Source: Rufibacter sediminis
GTDB taxonomy: Bacteria > Bacteroidota > Bacteroidia > Cytophagales > Hymenobacteraceae
NCBI RefSeq assembly: GCF_014269285.1
Contig: NZ_JACOAF010000008.1
Span: forward strand, 124,001-188,000
Direction: 5' to 3'
Length of the DNA stretch: 64,000 nucleotides
Every line of letters starts with the position of its first letter. Position 1 is the first letter of the stretch. Below are positions 25,999 through 35,573 of this stretch, one piece after another. The notes below the pieces were generated by a model. That model saw nothing but the letters and a program-made list of their open reading frames with translations. It was not told where the DNA came from and did no database searches. Made by a program: the position numbers and the translations under genes.

Positions 25999-27816
25999 AT
26001 GAAAGCAAATTTATTCAAAATCAGCATGTTCGTTGCTGCGGCTACTGTGGTATTTGGGTGTAGCCCAGAGGAAGAAGAGTTGGCGAAACCAGAGGTTCTG
26101 GGGGGAAGTGCCAGCCAAAACGCGATGACCAGTGAGAGCTGTGAAACGGTAACCTTTGATAAATTTACCAAGGGTTCAGACGGCTTCGTAAATGCAGTGA
26201 TGAGTGACAAGGCCTCCACGCCCATCTACGTGAGCGCCTACCGTAAAACAGCGGCGAACACCTACAGCTCAGTCAATACGGCCAACATTTTCAACTCGGC
26301 CCAGCCAACTCCCGTGAACGATGTCAACGAGATCGATGACATTCTTACCCCGCACAAAGATTTTGGCGGCGGCGGAATGGGGGCCGGTGGGGCCAAAGGC
26401 AGCCTATACGAGAACAACACCGCGTTGGGCAACCTGTTAATCATCAACCGGTCTACTAATCCGGCCCAGGCCTATGACAGCAACACCGGGGGTAAAATGG
26501 TGTTTGACTTCTCCGGCTACGGCACCGTCACCATGAATTCCATCACCGTCATGGACGTGGATAGCTATGAAGCCGGCGGGAAAGTGGTTTTGTACGGGAT
26601 TTCCGGAAACGTGCTGAAAACCGTGATGCTGCAGGTAAGCGGCGACAACGGCAAGCAGATCGTGAACCTGGGCAATACCGCGGGCGTGGTGCGCATGGAA
26701 GTCTTCCTGGGACCAGGCGCTTCCATGACCGGTTCCGGCGCAATTGACAACATCGTGTTCAACTGCCTGCCAAAATCTGAGTGCGAAACCGTGACCTTCA
26801 ACCGGTACGTGCGCGGTCAGGACGGCTTCCTGTCTTACGTGACCAGCGACCAGTCTTCAACGCCTATTTACGTGAGTGCCTTCAGAAGAACAGGCACTAA
26901 CACCTACGCCTCCGCCGATGTGCCCAATATCTTCAACTCAGGCCAGCCAACGCCAGTGAACGATGTCAACGAAATTGATGACATCCTTACCCCGAACCAA
27001 GCCTTTGGCGGTGGCGGCGTAGGGACCGGAGGTGCCTCAGGGCCGTATGCCAACAATACTGCCTTGGGCAACGTGATGATCATTAACCGCACCAATGACC
27101 CATCCATGGCCTATGACTCCAACACCGGCGGAAAAATGGTGTTTGACTTCACTTCCTTCGGAACGGTATCGCTGACTTCCGTGACCGTGCTGGACGTGGA
27201 TGATTACGAAGCCGGCGGAAAAGTAGTGCTGTACGGCACTGGCGGAAACGTCCTGAAAACCGTGATGCTGCAAGTGAGCGGAGACAACGGCAAGCAGATC
27301 GTTAACCTGGGCGGTACCGCAGGGGTGGCCAGAATGGAAATCTACCTGGGTGCCGGTGGTACGCTCAAAGGCTCCGGGGCCGTGGACAACATCGTCTTCA
27401 ACTGCCCGCCTAAAGTGTATGGCTGTACCTACACCCAAGGCTACTGGAAAAACCACGCCACCGGCAAAAAAGCCGATTCCAACTGGGGTGGTTTACATGA
27501 TGATATCTTCTACGGAAGCGGCATGACCTACCTGCAACTGTTGAACACGCCGCCGAAAGGAGGCAACGGGTACATCATTTTGGCGCACCAATACATTGCC
27601 GCCAAACTGAACATGACCCAAGCCTCTTCTACTCCGGAGGTGGACGCCGCTTTCGCGCAAGCCACCGCTTACTTCACAGCCAAGGCGGGCGGAAGCTACC
27701 GCAACACCATCTCGTCTCCTTACACTACCGCCTCCAAAGCGCAGCTTACCGCCTGGGCGGGCATTCTGGGCGCGTACAACGAAGGCACGAAAGGACCCGG
27801 CCACTGCGATGATTGA
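25999..27816 (+). CDS. Paralogous repeat lipoprotein with TQGYWKNH domain
   Basis: A 605-residue lipoprotein (VVFGC lipobox). Two domains like those of the upstream gene lie at about 48-257 and 261-470, each bounded by Cys and ending GSGAxDNIVFNC. A third, different domain at about 475-605 starts CTYTQGYWKNH and contains YLQLLNTPPKGGNGYIILAH and GTKGPGHCDD at the end. CTYTQGYWKNH modules occur in many secreted bacterial proteins, but their function is not established. It arose by gene duplication next to 24054-25466, with the third domain gained here or lost there. Own promoter and terminator. Confidence 0.75.
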   Translation: MKANLFKISMFVAAATVVFGCSPEEEELAKPEVLGGSASQNAMTSESCETVTFDKFTKGSDGFVNAVMSDKASTPIYVSAYRKTAANTYSSVNTANIFNSAQPTPVNDVNEIDDILTPHKDFGGGGMGAGGAKGSLYENNTALGNLLIINRSTNPAQAYDSNTGGKMVFDFSGYGTVTMNSITVMDVDSYEAGGKVVLYGISGNVLKTVMLQVSGDNGKQIVNLGNTAGVVRMEVFLGPGASMTGSGAIDNIVFNCLPKSECETVTFNRYVRGQDGFLSYVTSDQSSTPIYVSAFRRTGTNTYASADVPNIFNSGQPTPVNDVNEIDDILTPNQAFGGGGVGTGGASGPYANNTALGNVMIINRTNDPSMAYDSNTGGKMVFDFTSFGTVSLTSVTVLDVDDYEAGGKVVLYGTGGNVLKTVMLQVSGDNGKQIVNLGGTAGVARMEIYLGAGGTLKGSGAVDNIVFNCPPKVYGCTYTQGYWKNHATGKKADSNWGGLHDDIFYGSGMTYLQLLNTPPKGGNGYIILAHQYIAAKLNMTQASSTPEVDAAFAQATAYFTAKAGGSYRNTISSPYTTASKAQLTAWAGILGAYNEGTKGPGHCDD

Positions 27817-27842
27817 TTGATGTAATATCTTTTCGATAGCAG

Positions 27843-27881
27843 AACGCCGTTGTCAGGATTCCCCTGGCAGCGGCGTTTTTG
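27843..27881 (+). terminator. Rho-independent terminator
   Basis: AACGCCGTTGTCAGG pairs with CCTGGCAGCGGCGTT, followed by TTTT. It resembles the terminator of the paralogous upstream gene, so it was probably duplicated with it. Confidence 0.8.
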
Positions 27882-27900
27882 CTTTTCAACCCGTCCGAAG

Positions 27901-27939
27901 CGTTTTGGATGCCTTTTCCCAAAACAAGGCTTAAAACGG
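27901..27939. repeat. Dispersed GTTTT-palindrome, copy 6
   Basis: CGTTTTGGATGCCTTTT and AAAACAAGGCTTAAAACG, imperfect; directly after the terminator of the second lipoprotein gene. Confidence 0.7.
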
Positions 27940-28187
27940 AGAGTAGATGAGATCTGCTTGAAAAGAGTTAAATGATTGGTTCGGCAGTGGATTGAAACTC
28001 CACCTCGTGAAGGGGTGCCTCACCGCTTTGCTGCAGTTCCTAAAACGAAAGCCAAACCAAAGAACATTCCTGAAACCCATCTATGCCAGATACCCCTTCA
28101 GGGGTAGGGCCGTAAAGTTCTACGTTGTAGCCTTAAACTGAGGTTAAGTCCATTGCCATCCTTGGATAGTTTGAGGCTGTCGCCTCA

Positions 28188-28234
28188 CTGAAGTTGAAAA
28201 CTTCAGCTCATTTTAGGTCCAAGTTGCAAACTTG
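28188..28234. repeat. Twin short palindromes
   Basis: CTGAAGTTGAAAACTTCAG (28188-28206) and CAAGTTGCAAACTTG (28220-28234) stand 13 nt apart. The AAGTT/AACTT pattern is common to both, suggesting one repeat unit of REP type. Confidence 0.5.
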
Positions 28235-28409
28235 AACCAGTTCTATTTTTAGAACTCAACGGCCCTGCCTTTCAGGAGGAAGTCTCAAACATGGGCGGTC
28301 TGATTCAGGGAAAGAGATTCTCTGCGTCAGATCTGCCTTCTTTTGCTATTTTTACAAAGGAAACAAGAGCCTTGTTTAGGCTCCAGCCCCTTCATTTTAC
28401 ATCCTCTCT

Positions 28410-29516
28410 ATGAAAGTTAAGTACTGGCCTCTGGCAGTGGCTTTTTGTGCCATGTGCATAGGGTGCACGACCCTCAAAAGGAACGATAATCCAGCTGCGG
28501 GGCAGGAACTGTCGGCGGCCTCGTTGCAGCCGCTGGGCAGATATCTGGTGAACAAAGACCAAAATTTGGAGTTACTCTCGTCTGCCGCGCACGTGGGCTT
28601 TCGGTTTGAGGGAACTCAGGTGCAAGTAATCGCCTCCGCACCTTATGCCGGCGGCCATAGTTATTTGCAGTACGAGGTGGACGGCATGTACCAGAAGCGG
28701 GTACGGGTGACGGGGCAGCAGGATACCTTGGTAATAACGGCTCCGGCGGCGGGCAAGCATACCGTGTGGGTCTATAAAACCACCGAAGCCCACTCGGGGC
28801 CCTTGGTGCTGCACAAAATCACCGGTACCAACTTGGCGGCTTTGCCCGCGCCAAAACTTCCATTGATCGAGTTCATCGGGAACAGCATCACCTGCGGCGC
28901 GGCGGCTGATCCGTCTGAAGTGCCCTGCGGTACCGGTGAGTACCACGATCAGCACAATGCCTATATGGCGTACGGTCCGCGCGTGGCCCGGGCCCTGAAC
29001 GCCAGTTTTGTGTTAAGCAGCGTGAGCGGGTACGGAGCCTACCGAAACTGGAACAGCAATGGCCCCACCTTGCCGCAGGTCTACGAGAAAGTTGATTTCC
29101 AGGCCCATAATCTACAGAGCTGGGATTTTGCAAAGTTCACTCCGAAGATTGTGAGCATCGCCCTGGGCACGAACGATTTCAGCGACGGAGACGGGAAAAC
29201 CCCTCGGCTACCGTTCGACAGCGCCGCTTTCGTGAAGGCCTACGTAGGGTTTGTACAGAACGTAAAAGCGAAATACCCGCAAGCCAGCATCGCTTTGCTC
29301 AGCAGCCCCATGATGAACGGAGCCAGAAGGCAGACCCTGGAAAACTGCCTGACCTCTATAAAAAACCAGATTGATGCGGCGTATCCAACTTCCAAACCCG
29401 TCGCCCTGCATTTCTTTAAACCCATGCAGGCCAGCGGCTGCACCGGTCACCCCAGCGTGGCCGAGCATGGCATCATGGCAGCCGAATTGGAGCCGTTTTT
29501 CAGAAAACTGCTCTAA
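28410..29516 (+). CDS. SGNH/GDSL lipoprotein esterase (CE2-like)
   Basis: A 368-residue lipoprotein (signal ending FCAMCIGC). The N-terminal half (about 40-145) is a beta-jelly-roll-like module with the tyrosine-containing substrate platform of CE2 enzymes. The C-terminal half is an SGNH hydrolase: block I GNSITCG with the nucleophile Ser near residue 156, block III LGTNDFSDG, and block V HPSVAEHG with the catalytic His (no nearby Asp, a known CE2 feature). CE2 enzymes remove acetyl groups from xylan or other glycans. Isolated gene, periplasmic or outer-membrane. Confidence 0.85.
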   Translation: MKVKYWPLAVAFCAMCIGCTTLKRNDNPAAGQELSAASLQPLGRYLVNKDQNLELLSSAAHVGFRFEGTQVQVIASAPYAGGHSYLQYEVDGMYQKRVRVTGQQDTLVITAPAAGKHTVWVYKTTEAHSGPLVLHKITGTNLAALPAPKLPLIEFIGNSITCGAAADPSEVPCGTGEYHDQHNAYMAYGPRVARALNASFVLSSVSGYGAYRNWNSNGPTLPQVYEKVDFQAHNLQSWDFAKFTPKIVSIALGTNDFSDGDGKTPRLPFDSAAFVKAYVGFVQNVKAKYPQASIALLSSPMMNGARRQTLENCLTSIKNQIDAAYPTSKPVALHFFKPMQASGCTGHPSVAEHGIMAAELEPFFRKLL

Positions 29517-30148
29517 AACACAACAAGCAGAGACTCTTCTGATTGTTGCCTATTGCGTGTGACTGGTATTCCGCTGCAGAAGTTGATTGTTCTTTCGGAA
29601 CGGGAGAATCTGCAACACTCATATTACCGAGCATAATCATAAGTAAAAAGGAACAGATCGCTTTAGGCCTCGTTTCATCAAAACGGCCCGAAAGCGATCT
29701 GTTCCTTTTTGGTTTATATAGCCTACCGCAACTCACTACTTCCAGCCAACGGCAGTGATGGGCAAGCCAAATCTGTTTGAATTTTAAGCTGAGTTTGCGT
29801 CTCAGTAGAAGCTTAAGTTCTTCCGCCGTTTTGCAGGACAGGCTCCTGTAGATTATCAGTTTTGCCGCAACTACACAAAAGTTTCTGGGCCATTCCGGGG
29901 AAACGGGAAGATTCTGGGTGGTGCTCTCGATTGATTAAAAAACCTTGATTTTCTGATGTTTTGAGAGGAACGGAAGGGAAGGAGAACGGCGATGATCCTC
30001 GGTTCCAGAAGATCTCTATATAACTCCGGGGCGGATGACACGTTTTATAGGGAGGGGAGTAAAAACAGCTCCTCGTCCGTGCCGCCAGTTGGTGCGATAG
30101 AATCATACCTGAGGTTGTCCCCCTGCCTCTGTACTATTTTAACCACAG
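29517..30148. other. Intergenic region
   Basis: No gene recognised. It has a strong palindrome/terminator at 29645-29710. The rest, including two short open frames, shows nothing protein-like. Confidence 0.5.
29645..29710. repeat. Terminator-like palindrome containing GTTTT-family core, copy 7
   Basis: Long stem: AAAAAGGAACAGATCGCTTT and its complement enclose a core AGGCCTCGTTTCATCAAAACGGCCCG. The outer A/T tracts on both strands make it look like a bidirectional terminator built on the dispersed palindrome. Confidence 0.7.
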
Positions 30149-31954
30149 ATGCCGTTTATGACCCATCTTCTTTCCTATTTCCATTGCCTTTTCCTGAAAC
30201 GAGCCTCAGCCCCCGGCCGGATAGTCCTTTTGGTGCTGCTACTGTTCACCATGAGCACCTTGCCCGGGCAAGCGCAGGAGGAACCCAAAGACACCACCGT
30301 GGCGGAGGTGCTCACCCCCGATTGGCCACTGGACTCTTTGGGCCGCCGTACGCCGCGCGGGACGGTGCAGGGCTTCATCAAATCCATCGCTGACGAGAAT
30401 TATGACAAAGCCGCCCTGTACTTAAATCTGGACAGTACCCTGCAACTGGAACAGGACGGGGCCAAACTGGCGCACGCCCTGCAACGGCTCCTGGACCAGG
30501 GTGGCGAGATTATCCCGTATTCGTTGATTAATGACACGTACAGCGGGCGCGAAGACGATAACCTGGGGCCTAATCTGGACCGGGTGGGCTCGGCTACCGT
30601 CAACGGCGAAGAGTTTGACTTGTTCCTGGAGAAACTGGAAGACCCCGAAGGCGGCCCCATCTGGCTTTTCTCCTCCCAGACGGTGCAACGCATTCCGGCG
30701 GTGATTGAACAGGCCAGCAAGCCCCTCGCCGACAAAGTAATGCCTCAGGTGGCGGTAGATACCAAATGGAACGGCGTGCCCGTGGGGCAATGGTTTTTCT
30801 TGCTGCTGATTGTGGCCCTGGCGTATGCGGCGTCTTGGGTGACCATCCGGTTGGTGGTGTTTCTGATCAAGCGTGGCTGGCGGAGGGCACGGGAAGAACA
30901 CATTGCGGGCATCATCCAGGCGTTTACCTTGCCTCTGCAACTGTATTTGGCCTTGTGGCTGTTTATTGCCACCACCCAGCGGGTGGGCATCTCCATTATT
31001 GTGCGCCAGCAGTTCAGTCAGTTGACGGTGCTCATTGGCCTGATGGTGTTCCTGCTCTTGTTGTGGCGGCTGATTGAGGTGATGTCGCAGTACCTGGAGC
31101 GGCGCCTGACCCGCAAACGGAACCAGGCGGCTTTGTCGGCGGTGCTGTTTCTGCGGCGCGGGTCCAAAATCGCGATCATCGTGTTCGGGATCATCGCTTT
31201 CCTGGGCACATTGGGCTTTGATGTGACTACTGGCCTGGCCGCGCTGGGGATTGGTGGTATCGCGTTGGCGTTGGGTGCGCAGAAAACCGTGGAGAACTTT
31301 GTGGGCAGCGTGACGCTCATCGCCGATCAGCCCATCCGGGTGGGGGATTTCTGCAAGGTGGGCGATACGGTGGGCACCGTTGAAACCATTGGCATGCGTT
31401 CTACCCGCATCCGGACGAACGACCGCACGGTGGTGACCATCCCCAACGGCGATTTCTCCTCGCAGCGTATTGAGAACTTCGCACACCGTGACCGCGTCTG
31501 GTTTCACCCCACGTTTGGCGTACGCTGTGACACCAGCCCAGACCAGATCCGGTACCTGCTGGTGGAGCTCAGGGCCATCTTGTACGCGCACCCCAAGATT
31601 GACCCAGAATCAGCAAGGGTACGGTTTGTGGGCATTGGGGCCTCCTCGTTTAACCTAGAAGTGTTCTCCTATGTGATGACCGCCGATTTCAATGAGTTCC
31701 TGGAGATTCAGGAAGACCTGCTGCTGCGCATGATGGATGTGATTGACGCCAGCGGCTCGGGCTTTGCCTTCCCGTCACAGACGGTGTACCTGGGCCGTGA
31801 CACGGGACTGTCCGAAGAGAAAACCCAGGCCAGCGAGGAGCAGGTTAGGCAATGGCGCGAGGCCGGCGAACTGCAACTGCCCAAGTTTACTCCCGAGCGC
31901 ATCCAGGAACTCAGAAACAGCATTCAGTACCCAGACAGCAAAGCGAAAAGCTAG
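30149..31954 (+). CDS. Mechanosensitive channel, MscS family
   Basis: A 601-residue inner-membrane channel with an N-terminal signal sequence (LLLFTMSTLPGQAQ) and a periplasmic domain at about 50-210. Four hydrophobic segments follow between about 215 and 370. The pore helix is GLAALGIGGIALALGAQKTV with the Gly/Ala pattern of MscS TM3, followed by ENFVGSVTLIADQPIRVGD, the conserved start of the cytosolic beta domain. It releases solutes on hypo-osmotic shock. The added periplasmic part makes it larger than E. coli MscS (286 residues). Monocistronic. Confidence 0.92.
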   Translation: MPFMTHLLSYFHCLFLKRASAPGRIVLLVLLLFTMSTLPGQAQEEPKDTTVAEVLTPDWPLDSLGRRTPRGTVQGFIKSIADENYDKAALYLNLDSTLQLEQDGAKLAHALQRLLDQGGEIIPYSLINDTYSGREDDNLGPNLDRVGSATVNGEEFDLFLEKLEDPEGGPIWLFSSQTVQRIPAVIEQASKPLADKVMPQVAVDTKWNGVPVGQWFFLLLIVALAYAASWVTIRLVVFLIKRGWRRAREEHIAGIIQAFTLPLQLYLALWLFIATTQRVGISIIVRQQFSQLTVLIGLMVFLLLLWRLIEVMSQYLERRLTRKRNQAALSAVLFLRRGSKIAIIVFGIIAFLGTLGFDVTTGLAALGIGGIALALGAQKTVENFVGSVTLIADQPIRVGDFCKVGDTVGTVETIGMRSTRIRTNDRTVVTIPNGDFSSQRIENFAHRDRVWFHPTFGVRCDTSPDQIRYLLVELRAILYAHPKIDPESARVRFVGIGASSFNLEVFSYVMTADFNEFLEIQEDLLLRMMDVIDASGSGFAFPSQTVYLGRDTGLSEEKTQASEEQVRQWREAGELQLPKFTPERIQELRNSIQYPDSKAKS

Positions 31955-32062
31955 GCTTCTGGTTCTAAGAAGGGGGGAGACACCATTATCAAATAGCTTT
32001 TTCGTAACGCTTCATGTATGGCAAAGCCCTACGGCTTGGATTTCCAGGCTGGCTCCGAAGTC

Positions 32063-32138
32063 CCCTCTATGGCGCGGAAGTTACTTCCGTGACTTACAAC
32101 TCTTTTAGGCACGGAAGTAACTTCCGCGCCATAGAGGG
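32063..32138. repeat. REP-like 29-bp inverted repeat
   Basis: Perfect 29-bp arms at 32063-32091 and 32110-32138 with an 18-nt loop. Each arm contains the smaller palindrome CGGAAGTTACTTCCG. It does not resemble the GTTTT family. Confidence 0.8.
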
Positions 32139-32383
32139 CTAGGCCATTGTGGGTCAGAATAAAGAGAACCTTCGTAGGAAAGACTTGGTAGGCATTCAGC
32201 AATGATGGTATAAGGAAGCTTTTCTGTTAGCAAATGGTTTTGCCTTCATTTTGGGATTTCGTGCTATAAACGTTCGTGCTATACACGATTATACCTTCCA
32301 TTAAAAATCACAGGGCAGAAGCTGGAGCGCTAGCAATAATGGGTGTTTCTTCTTTTCTGTTAGCTAAGAAATAAGAACCAGGT

Positions 32384-32424
32384 CTGTTTTAGGGCTGTTT
32401 TGGTGAAAAGAGGGCTAAAACGGG
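32384..32424. repeat. Dispersed GTTTT-palindrome, copy 8
   Basis: CTGTTTTAGGGCTGTTTT and GAAAAGAGGGCTAAAACGGG. It merges into the terminator at 32417-32465. Confidence 0.7.
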
Positions 32425-32465
32425 ATGGGGCGCTGCAATCAACTTGCAGCGCCCCATCCCGTTTT
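32417..32465. terminator. Bidirectional terminator, 22-bp perfect stem
   Basis: Arms start AAAACGGGATGGGGCGCTGC and are perfectly complementary over 22 bp with a 5-nt loop; T/A tracts lie at both ends. It serves the zinc-peptidase gene (stop 17 nt away). Confidence 0.85.
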
Positions 32466-32481
32466 GAATTTCAATTTATTT

Positions 32482-33561
32482 CTAGTCCGGTTTTCTCCGG
32501 TTCTTCTGGATGAGCCGGTGAATGTAGGTGAGCTTTTCCACTACGGGGTCAGAGAAGGTCTCGGGGAGCAGGTCGGGGAGGCCCAGGGAGCGGTTTACCT
32601 CGTTCACCTTTAGGCTGAGGTCAGCGTAGCGGGTGAGCATGGTTTCCAGTTGGGAATCTACCAGGTTTTCGCCGGGTAATTTCAACAGATCCTGGTTGTC
32701 GGCGGTATCCAGTACGGCCATCATGTCCAGGTACGTGCCCCAGGTTTCGGCGAAGTCTTCCCAGGAGTGCATGGTGGCATAGGCGCTGATGTAGCTGTTC
32801 TGCCAGTTGGCTTTGGGGCCGTTTTGGTAATACTGGTCCATGGCCTGGGAGTAGGAGGGGTTTTCATGGTCGCCGAACACGGCCTTGTACGCTTCCTCGT
32901 CTTTGCCCTGCACCAGCAGCTGCCAGTAGTAGTGCCCGATCTCGTGGCGGAAGTGCCCGATGAGGGTGCGCTGGGTTTCCCCGAAGGAGACGCGCAGCTT
33001 TTCGCGTTCAACGGGATCAGCTTCGCGAATGTTGATGGTGATCTTGCCATCGGCGTGACCGGTGAACACTTTTTCTCCCTTCTCCAGCCCTACCCAGCCC
33101 AGGATAGAGGAAGGCTCCACATCTTCTTTGAAGTCAAAGGAAAGCGGCAGTTCAAAGTTCTCGGCCTTGGAGCCGTAAGGCAGACCCAGCGTGTCCAGCA
33201 GGTAGAGCAGGCGCTGCTTGGCAACTTCCAGTTCGTACCATTTCTGGGCATTCCCCTCCACGGTTAAATCAGGGATGGTTTCGGTGAGCTGACAATAGCT
33301 GCACAGTTGCTCAAAGTTGGGCCGCTGCGACTGCGGCACTTCTATCATGCGGTTGCAGACGTTGTGGACCGAGTAGTTGTAACATTTCACCACATGGGCC
33401 CGGCACGCTGGGTTGGTACACACGTACGCGCCTTTGCCGTCCAGTTCCATGGCGTGCATGCCCTGGCAAACGGGGCACCAGCCCACCTCCCGGTTGCAGT
33501 TAACGCAGAAGGAATTCTCAAAGAACAATTTATTGCCACAGGTGCAGTGATATGTTTTCAT
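32482..33561 (-). CDS. Zinc-ribbon putative zinc metallopeptidase
   Basis: A 359-residue protein with an N-terminal zinc-ribbon part: CTCGNKLFFENSFCVNC and WCPVC near residues 7-31, then CTNPACRAHVVKC and CSYC. The C-terminal part matches the putative zinc-binding metallopeptidase family (PF15887), with RHEIGHYYW as the HExxH site near residue 206. No signal peptide. It is the distal gene of a conserved ATP-grasp / alpha-E / transglutaminase group, where such peptidases are thought to process an amide-linked product. The true substrate is unknown. Confidence 0.85.
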   Translation of the reverse strand: MKTYHCTCGNKLFFENSFCVNCNREVGWCPVCQGMHAMELDGKGAYVCTNPACRAHVVKCYNYSVHNVCNRMIEVPQSQRPNFEQLCSYCQLTETIPDLTVEGNAQKWYELEVAKQRLLYLLDTLGLPYGSKAENFELPLSFDFKEDVEPSSILGWVGLEKGEKVFTGHADGKITINIREADPVEREKLRVSFGETQRTLIGHFRHEIGHYYWQLLVQGKDEEAYKAVFGDHENPSYSQAMDQYYQNGPKANWQNSYISAYATMHSWEDFAETWGTYLDMMAVLDTADNQDLLKLPGENLVDSQLETMLTRYADLSLKVNEVNRSLGLPDLLPETFSDPVVEKLTYIHRLIQKNRRKPD

Positions 33562-33637
33562 TTTTTTTCTGTTAAGCGGCCGGCGGCCGGGTGAAAGGAC
33601 GGCAGCCTTACCTGAGTTGAAGGGTGACGGGTAGCCG

Positions 33638-34537
33638 TTACATCATCTGGCTGGAGATACTATGCGGCTGCGGAGTTGTTTCCGGGAGCGGGCAGGGCGT
33701 TACCTTTACGCTGTAGCTGGTTTTCTGGCTCCCATTGGTTTTAAGCGTGCCTTTGAGGGGGCTACAGTCAGCGTAATCAGATCCGTGGGCCGCCTTGATG
33801 TAATGCTCATCAGCGAGCAGGTTGTTGGTGGGGTCAAAGCCCTGCCACCCGAAACCCGGCAGAAACGCCTCGGCCCAGGCGTGCATCACCGCCGAGCCGG
33901 TCAGGTTCAGGCCCTGGTTCAAATACCCCGAGACGTACCGGCACGGAATCTTGTTCAGCCGCGCAATGGCGATAAACAAATGGGTGTAGTCCTGGCACAC
34001 GCCCCGGCCCAGTTTCAGTACCTCGTTCGCCGAGGTGCATACGTGCGTTGGTTCGGGGTCAAACTCCAGCAACTCGTAAATGAACGTGTTCAGGGCCTGC
34101 AGGTAGTCATATACGCCCTGGTCTGGTGCGCGCATCAGTAACTTGCTCCGGAGGCTCTCCTGCAGGCGGGTATAATGCGCGAAGCCCAGGTACAAGTGGT
34201 TTTGCAGGTAGAACAGGTGATCGCCTAACAATTGCTGCTCTTCGGCCACGGGCAGGGTGCTGCCCAAGGGGTACACCGGCTGACTTTTCTCCACCACGGC
34301 TTTCATCTGGAACTCAAACTCGGTGAAAGGCTTCATGGTGTGCAGGTTCATCACCTCAAACCCGAAGGAGTTGGCATGGGAAAACACCTCGGCTTCCAGT
34401 GAATTGGAGAACGCGACGCTCTTGACCACCTGCGAGGCATCTGGGCACGGCTGAATCAGGAAAGAGAAAAAGGCCTCCCGTACGTTTTGCTCATACGTGT
34501 TGTGGGTACGGTACACCACCTCGTATTCTGTCTTCAT
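33638..34537 (-). CDS. Transglutaminase-like protein
   Basis: A 299-residue protein with a bacterial transglutaminase N-terminal domain (about 1-90) and the transglutaminase core. GRGVCQDYTHLF carries the Cys near 179, HAWAEAFLPGFGWQGFDPTNN the His near 218 and the Asp near 233, which together form the triad. No signal peptide, so cytosolic. It sits 22 nt downstream of the alpha-E gene, consistent with one operon. In this gene set the enzyme is thought to make or cut an amide bond in a peptide-like product (established by genomic context studies of the family, not biochemistry). Confidence 0.88.
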   Translation of the reverse strand: MKTEYEVVYRTHNTYEQNVREAFFSFLIQPCPDASQVVKSVAFSNSLEAEVFSHANSFGFEVMNLHTMKPFTEFEFQMKAVVEKSQPVYPLGSTLPVAEEQQLLGDHLFYLQNHLYLGFAHYTRLQESLRSKLLMRAPDQGVYDYLQALNTFIYELLEFDPEPTHVCTSANEVLKLGRGVCQDYTHLFIAIARLNKIPCRYVSGYLNQGLNLTGSAVMHAWAEAFLPGFGWQGFDPTNNLLADEHYIKAAHGSDYADCSPLKGTLKTNGSQKTSYSVKVTPCPLPETTPQPHSISSQMM

Positions 34538-34559
34538 ATAGGCAAGGCCACCGTGGGCA

Positions 34560-35513
34560 CTAGTTGTATTTCAGGTATTTAACGTCTAATAGGCTGGCAA
34601 GTTCATATACATTGTCCAACGTTCGCTTCAGGAACTGGGGAGCCCGGTCTTCCACCTCCTCAATGGTGAGGTACTGGAACCGGCAGGCCAGCTTCCCGGC
34701 CATAAACTCCAGTGACTCGCGCTTGCCTTCTTCCTGCTGAAAGGCAATGCCTTCAATGCATTTCTTGATCCCTTCCATGCTGTACGCCACAGACTTGGGA
34801 AACTGCGTGTCAAAGAGCAGAAAGTCCAGCACGTGCGACCGGGTAGGGCTGGTTTTATGGCAGCGCATGAACATGTCAAAAGCCTCGGTGCTTCTGAGGG
34901 TGGTGCTCCACTGGTAGTTTTCCAGCGCGCTCTCGTTCACTTGCGCATCCAGCTTGTCAATGTCCTCCAGCTTGGTCTGCAGAATCCGGATGACCTGAAT
35001 GGCGCGTTCCAGGTGCATGCCCAGCGAGATGAGCTGCCAGACATCGTTGTGCAGCAGGGTGTTCTCAATGTAGCCTTTGGTGATGTAGCTGTTTTCCTCA
35101 ATGCGGCGGGCGAAGAACTCAATTTCCTCCGAGGGCATCTCGGCGCTCATCAGCTCGTTTACTTTGTGGTAAAACCGGTTGATGGCCTCCCACAGTTCTA
35201 TGGAGATGTTGTCGCGGGAGCCCCGCGCGTTCTCCCGGATGCGCCCGATGTAGCTGAGAATGGAGAAGTCGTTCGCTTCTGAGATGGAGATAAAGTCAAT
35301 GACTTTGTCGTCTTCGAGTTTGTCATGCACCCCAAAGTACGCCTCTTTGCTGCCCGCCATGTTCAGGATGGATTCCAGGATGACCTCGCGGTTTTGGCCC
35401 AGCGGCGCATCCACAATTGAGACGTACTGCACCCGGGTGTACCGGGCAATGTGCTCGGCCCGCACAATGTAGCGCCCCATCCAAAACAAGCTATTTCCAA
35501 TTCGTGAAAGCAT
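34560..35513 (-). CDS. Alpha-E (DUF403) domain protein
   Basis: A 317-residue, almost wholly helical protein. It begins MLSRIGNSLFWMGRYIVRAE, the diagnostic start of the alpha-E domain, and contains FLLFDTQFPKSVAYSM and the conserved ENYQWSTTLRSTEAF. Alpha-E proteins pair with circularly permuted ATP-grasp enzymes, apparently as an accessory subunit. The partner gene is at 36247-37884, now separated from this one by a repeat-bordered DUF559 gene. Confidence 0.9.
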   Translation of the reverse strand: MLSRIGNSLFWMGRYIVRAEHIARYTRVQYVSIVDAPLGQNREVILESILNMAGSKEAYFGVHDKLEDDKVIDFISISEANDFSILSYIGRIRENARGSRDNISIELWEAINRFYHKVNELMSAEMPSEEIEFFARRIEENSYITKGYIENTLLHNDVWQLISLGMHLERAIQVIRILQTKLEDIDKLDAQVNESALENYQWSTTLRSTEAFDMFMRCHKTSPTRSHVLDFLLFDTQFPKSVAYSMEGIKKCIEGIAFQQEEGKRESLEFMAGKLACRFQYLTIEEVEDRAPQFLKRTLDNVYELASLLDVKYLKYN

Positions 35514-35573
35514 ACGGTATATATAGTTCTGAGTCCTGAGTTAGATAATTATTCTGTTTGTACTTTATCTGGT

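Larger units (their letters stand above)
27817..28409. other. Repeat-containing intergenic region
   Basis: It holds a terminator (27843-27881), a GTTTT palindrome (27901-27939), and two adjacent 15-19 nt palindromes at 28188-28234. No gene seen. Confidence 0.6.
31955..32481. other. Intergenic region with three palindromes
   Basis: It contains a REP-like 29-bp inverted repeat (32063-32138), a GTTTT palindrome (32384-32424), and a 22-bp perfect stem (32417-32465). The convergent genes on either side leave 527 bp with no coding. Confidence 0.7.

Noticed and set aside
30422-31591. 389-codon frame opposite the MscS gene
   Set aside because: The plus strand has a clear MscS protein with pore motif; the antisense text has no domain and a skewed His/Gln composition.
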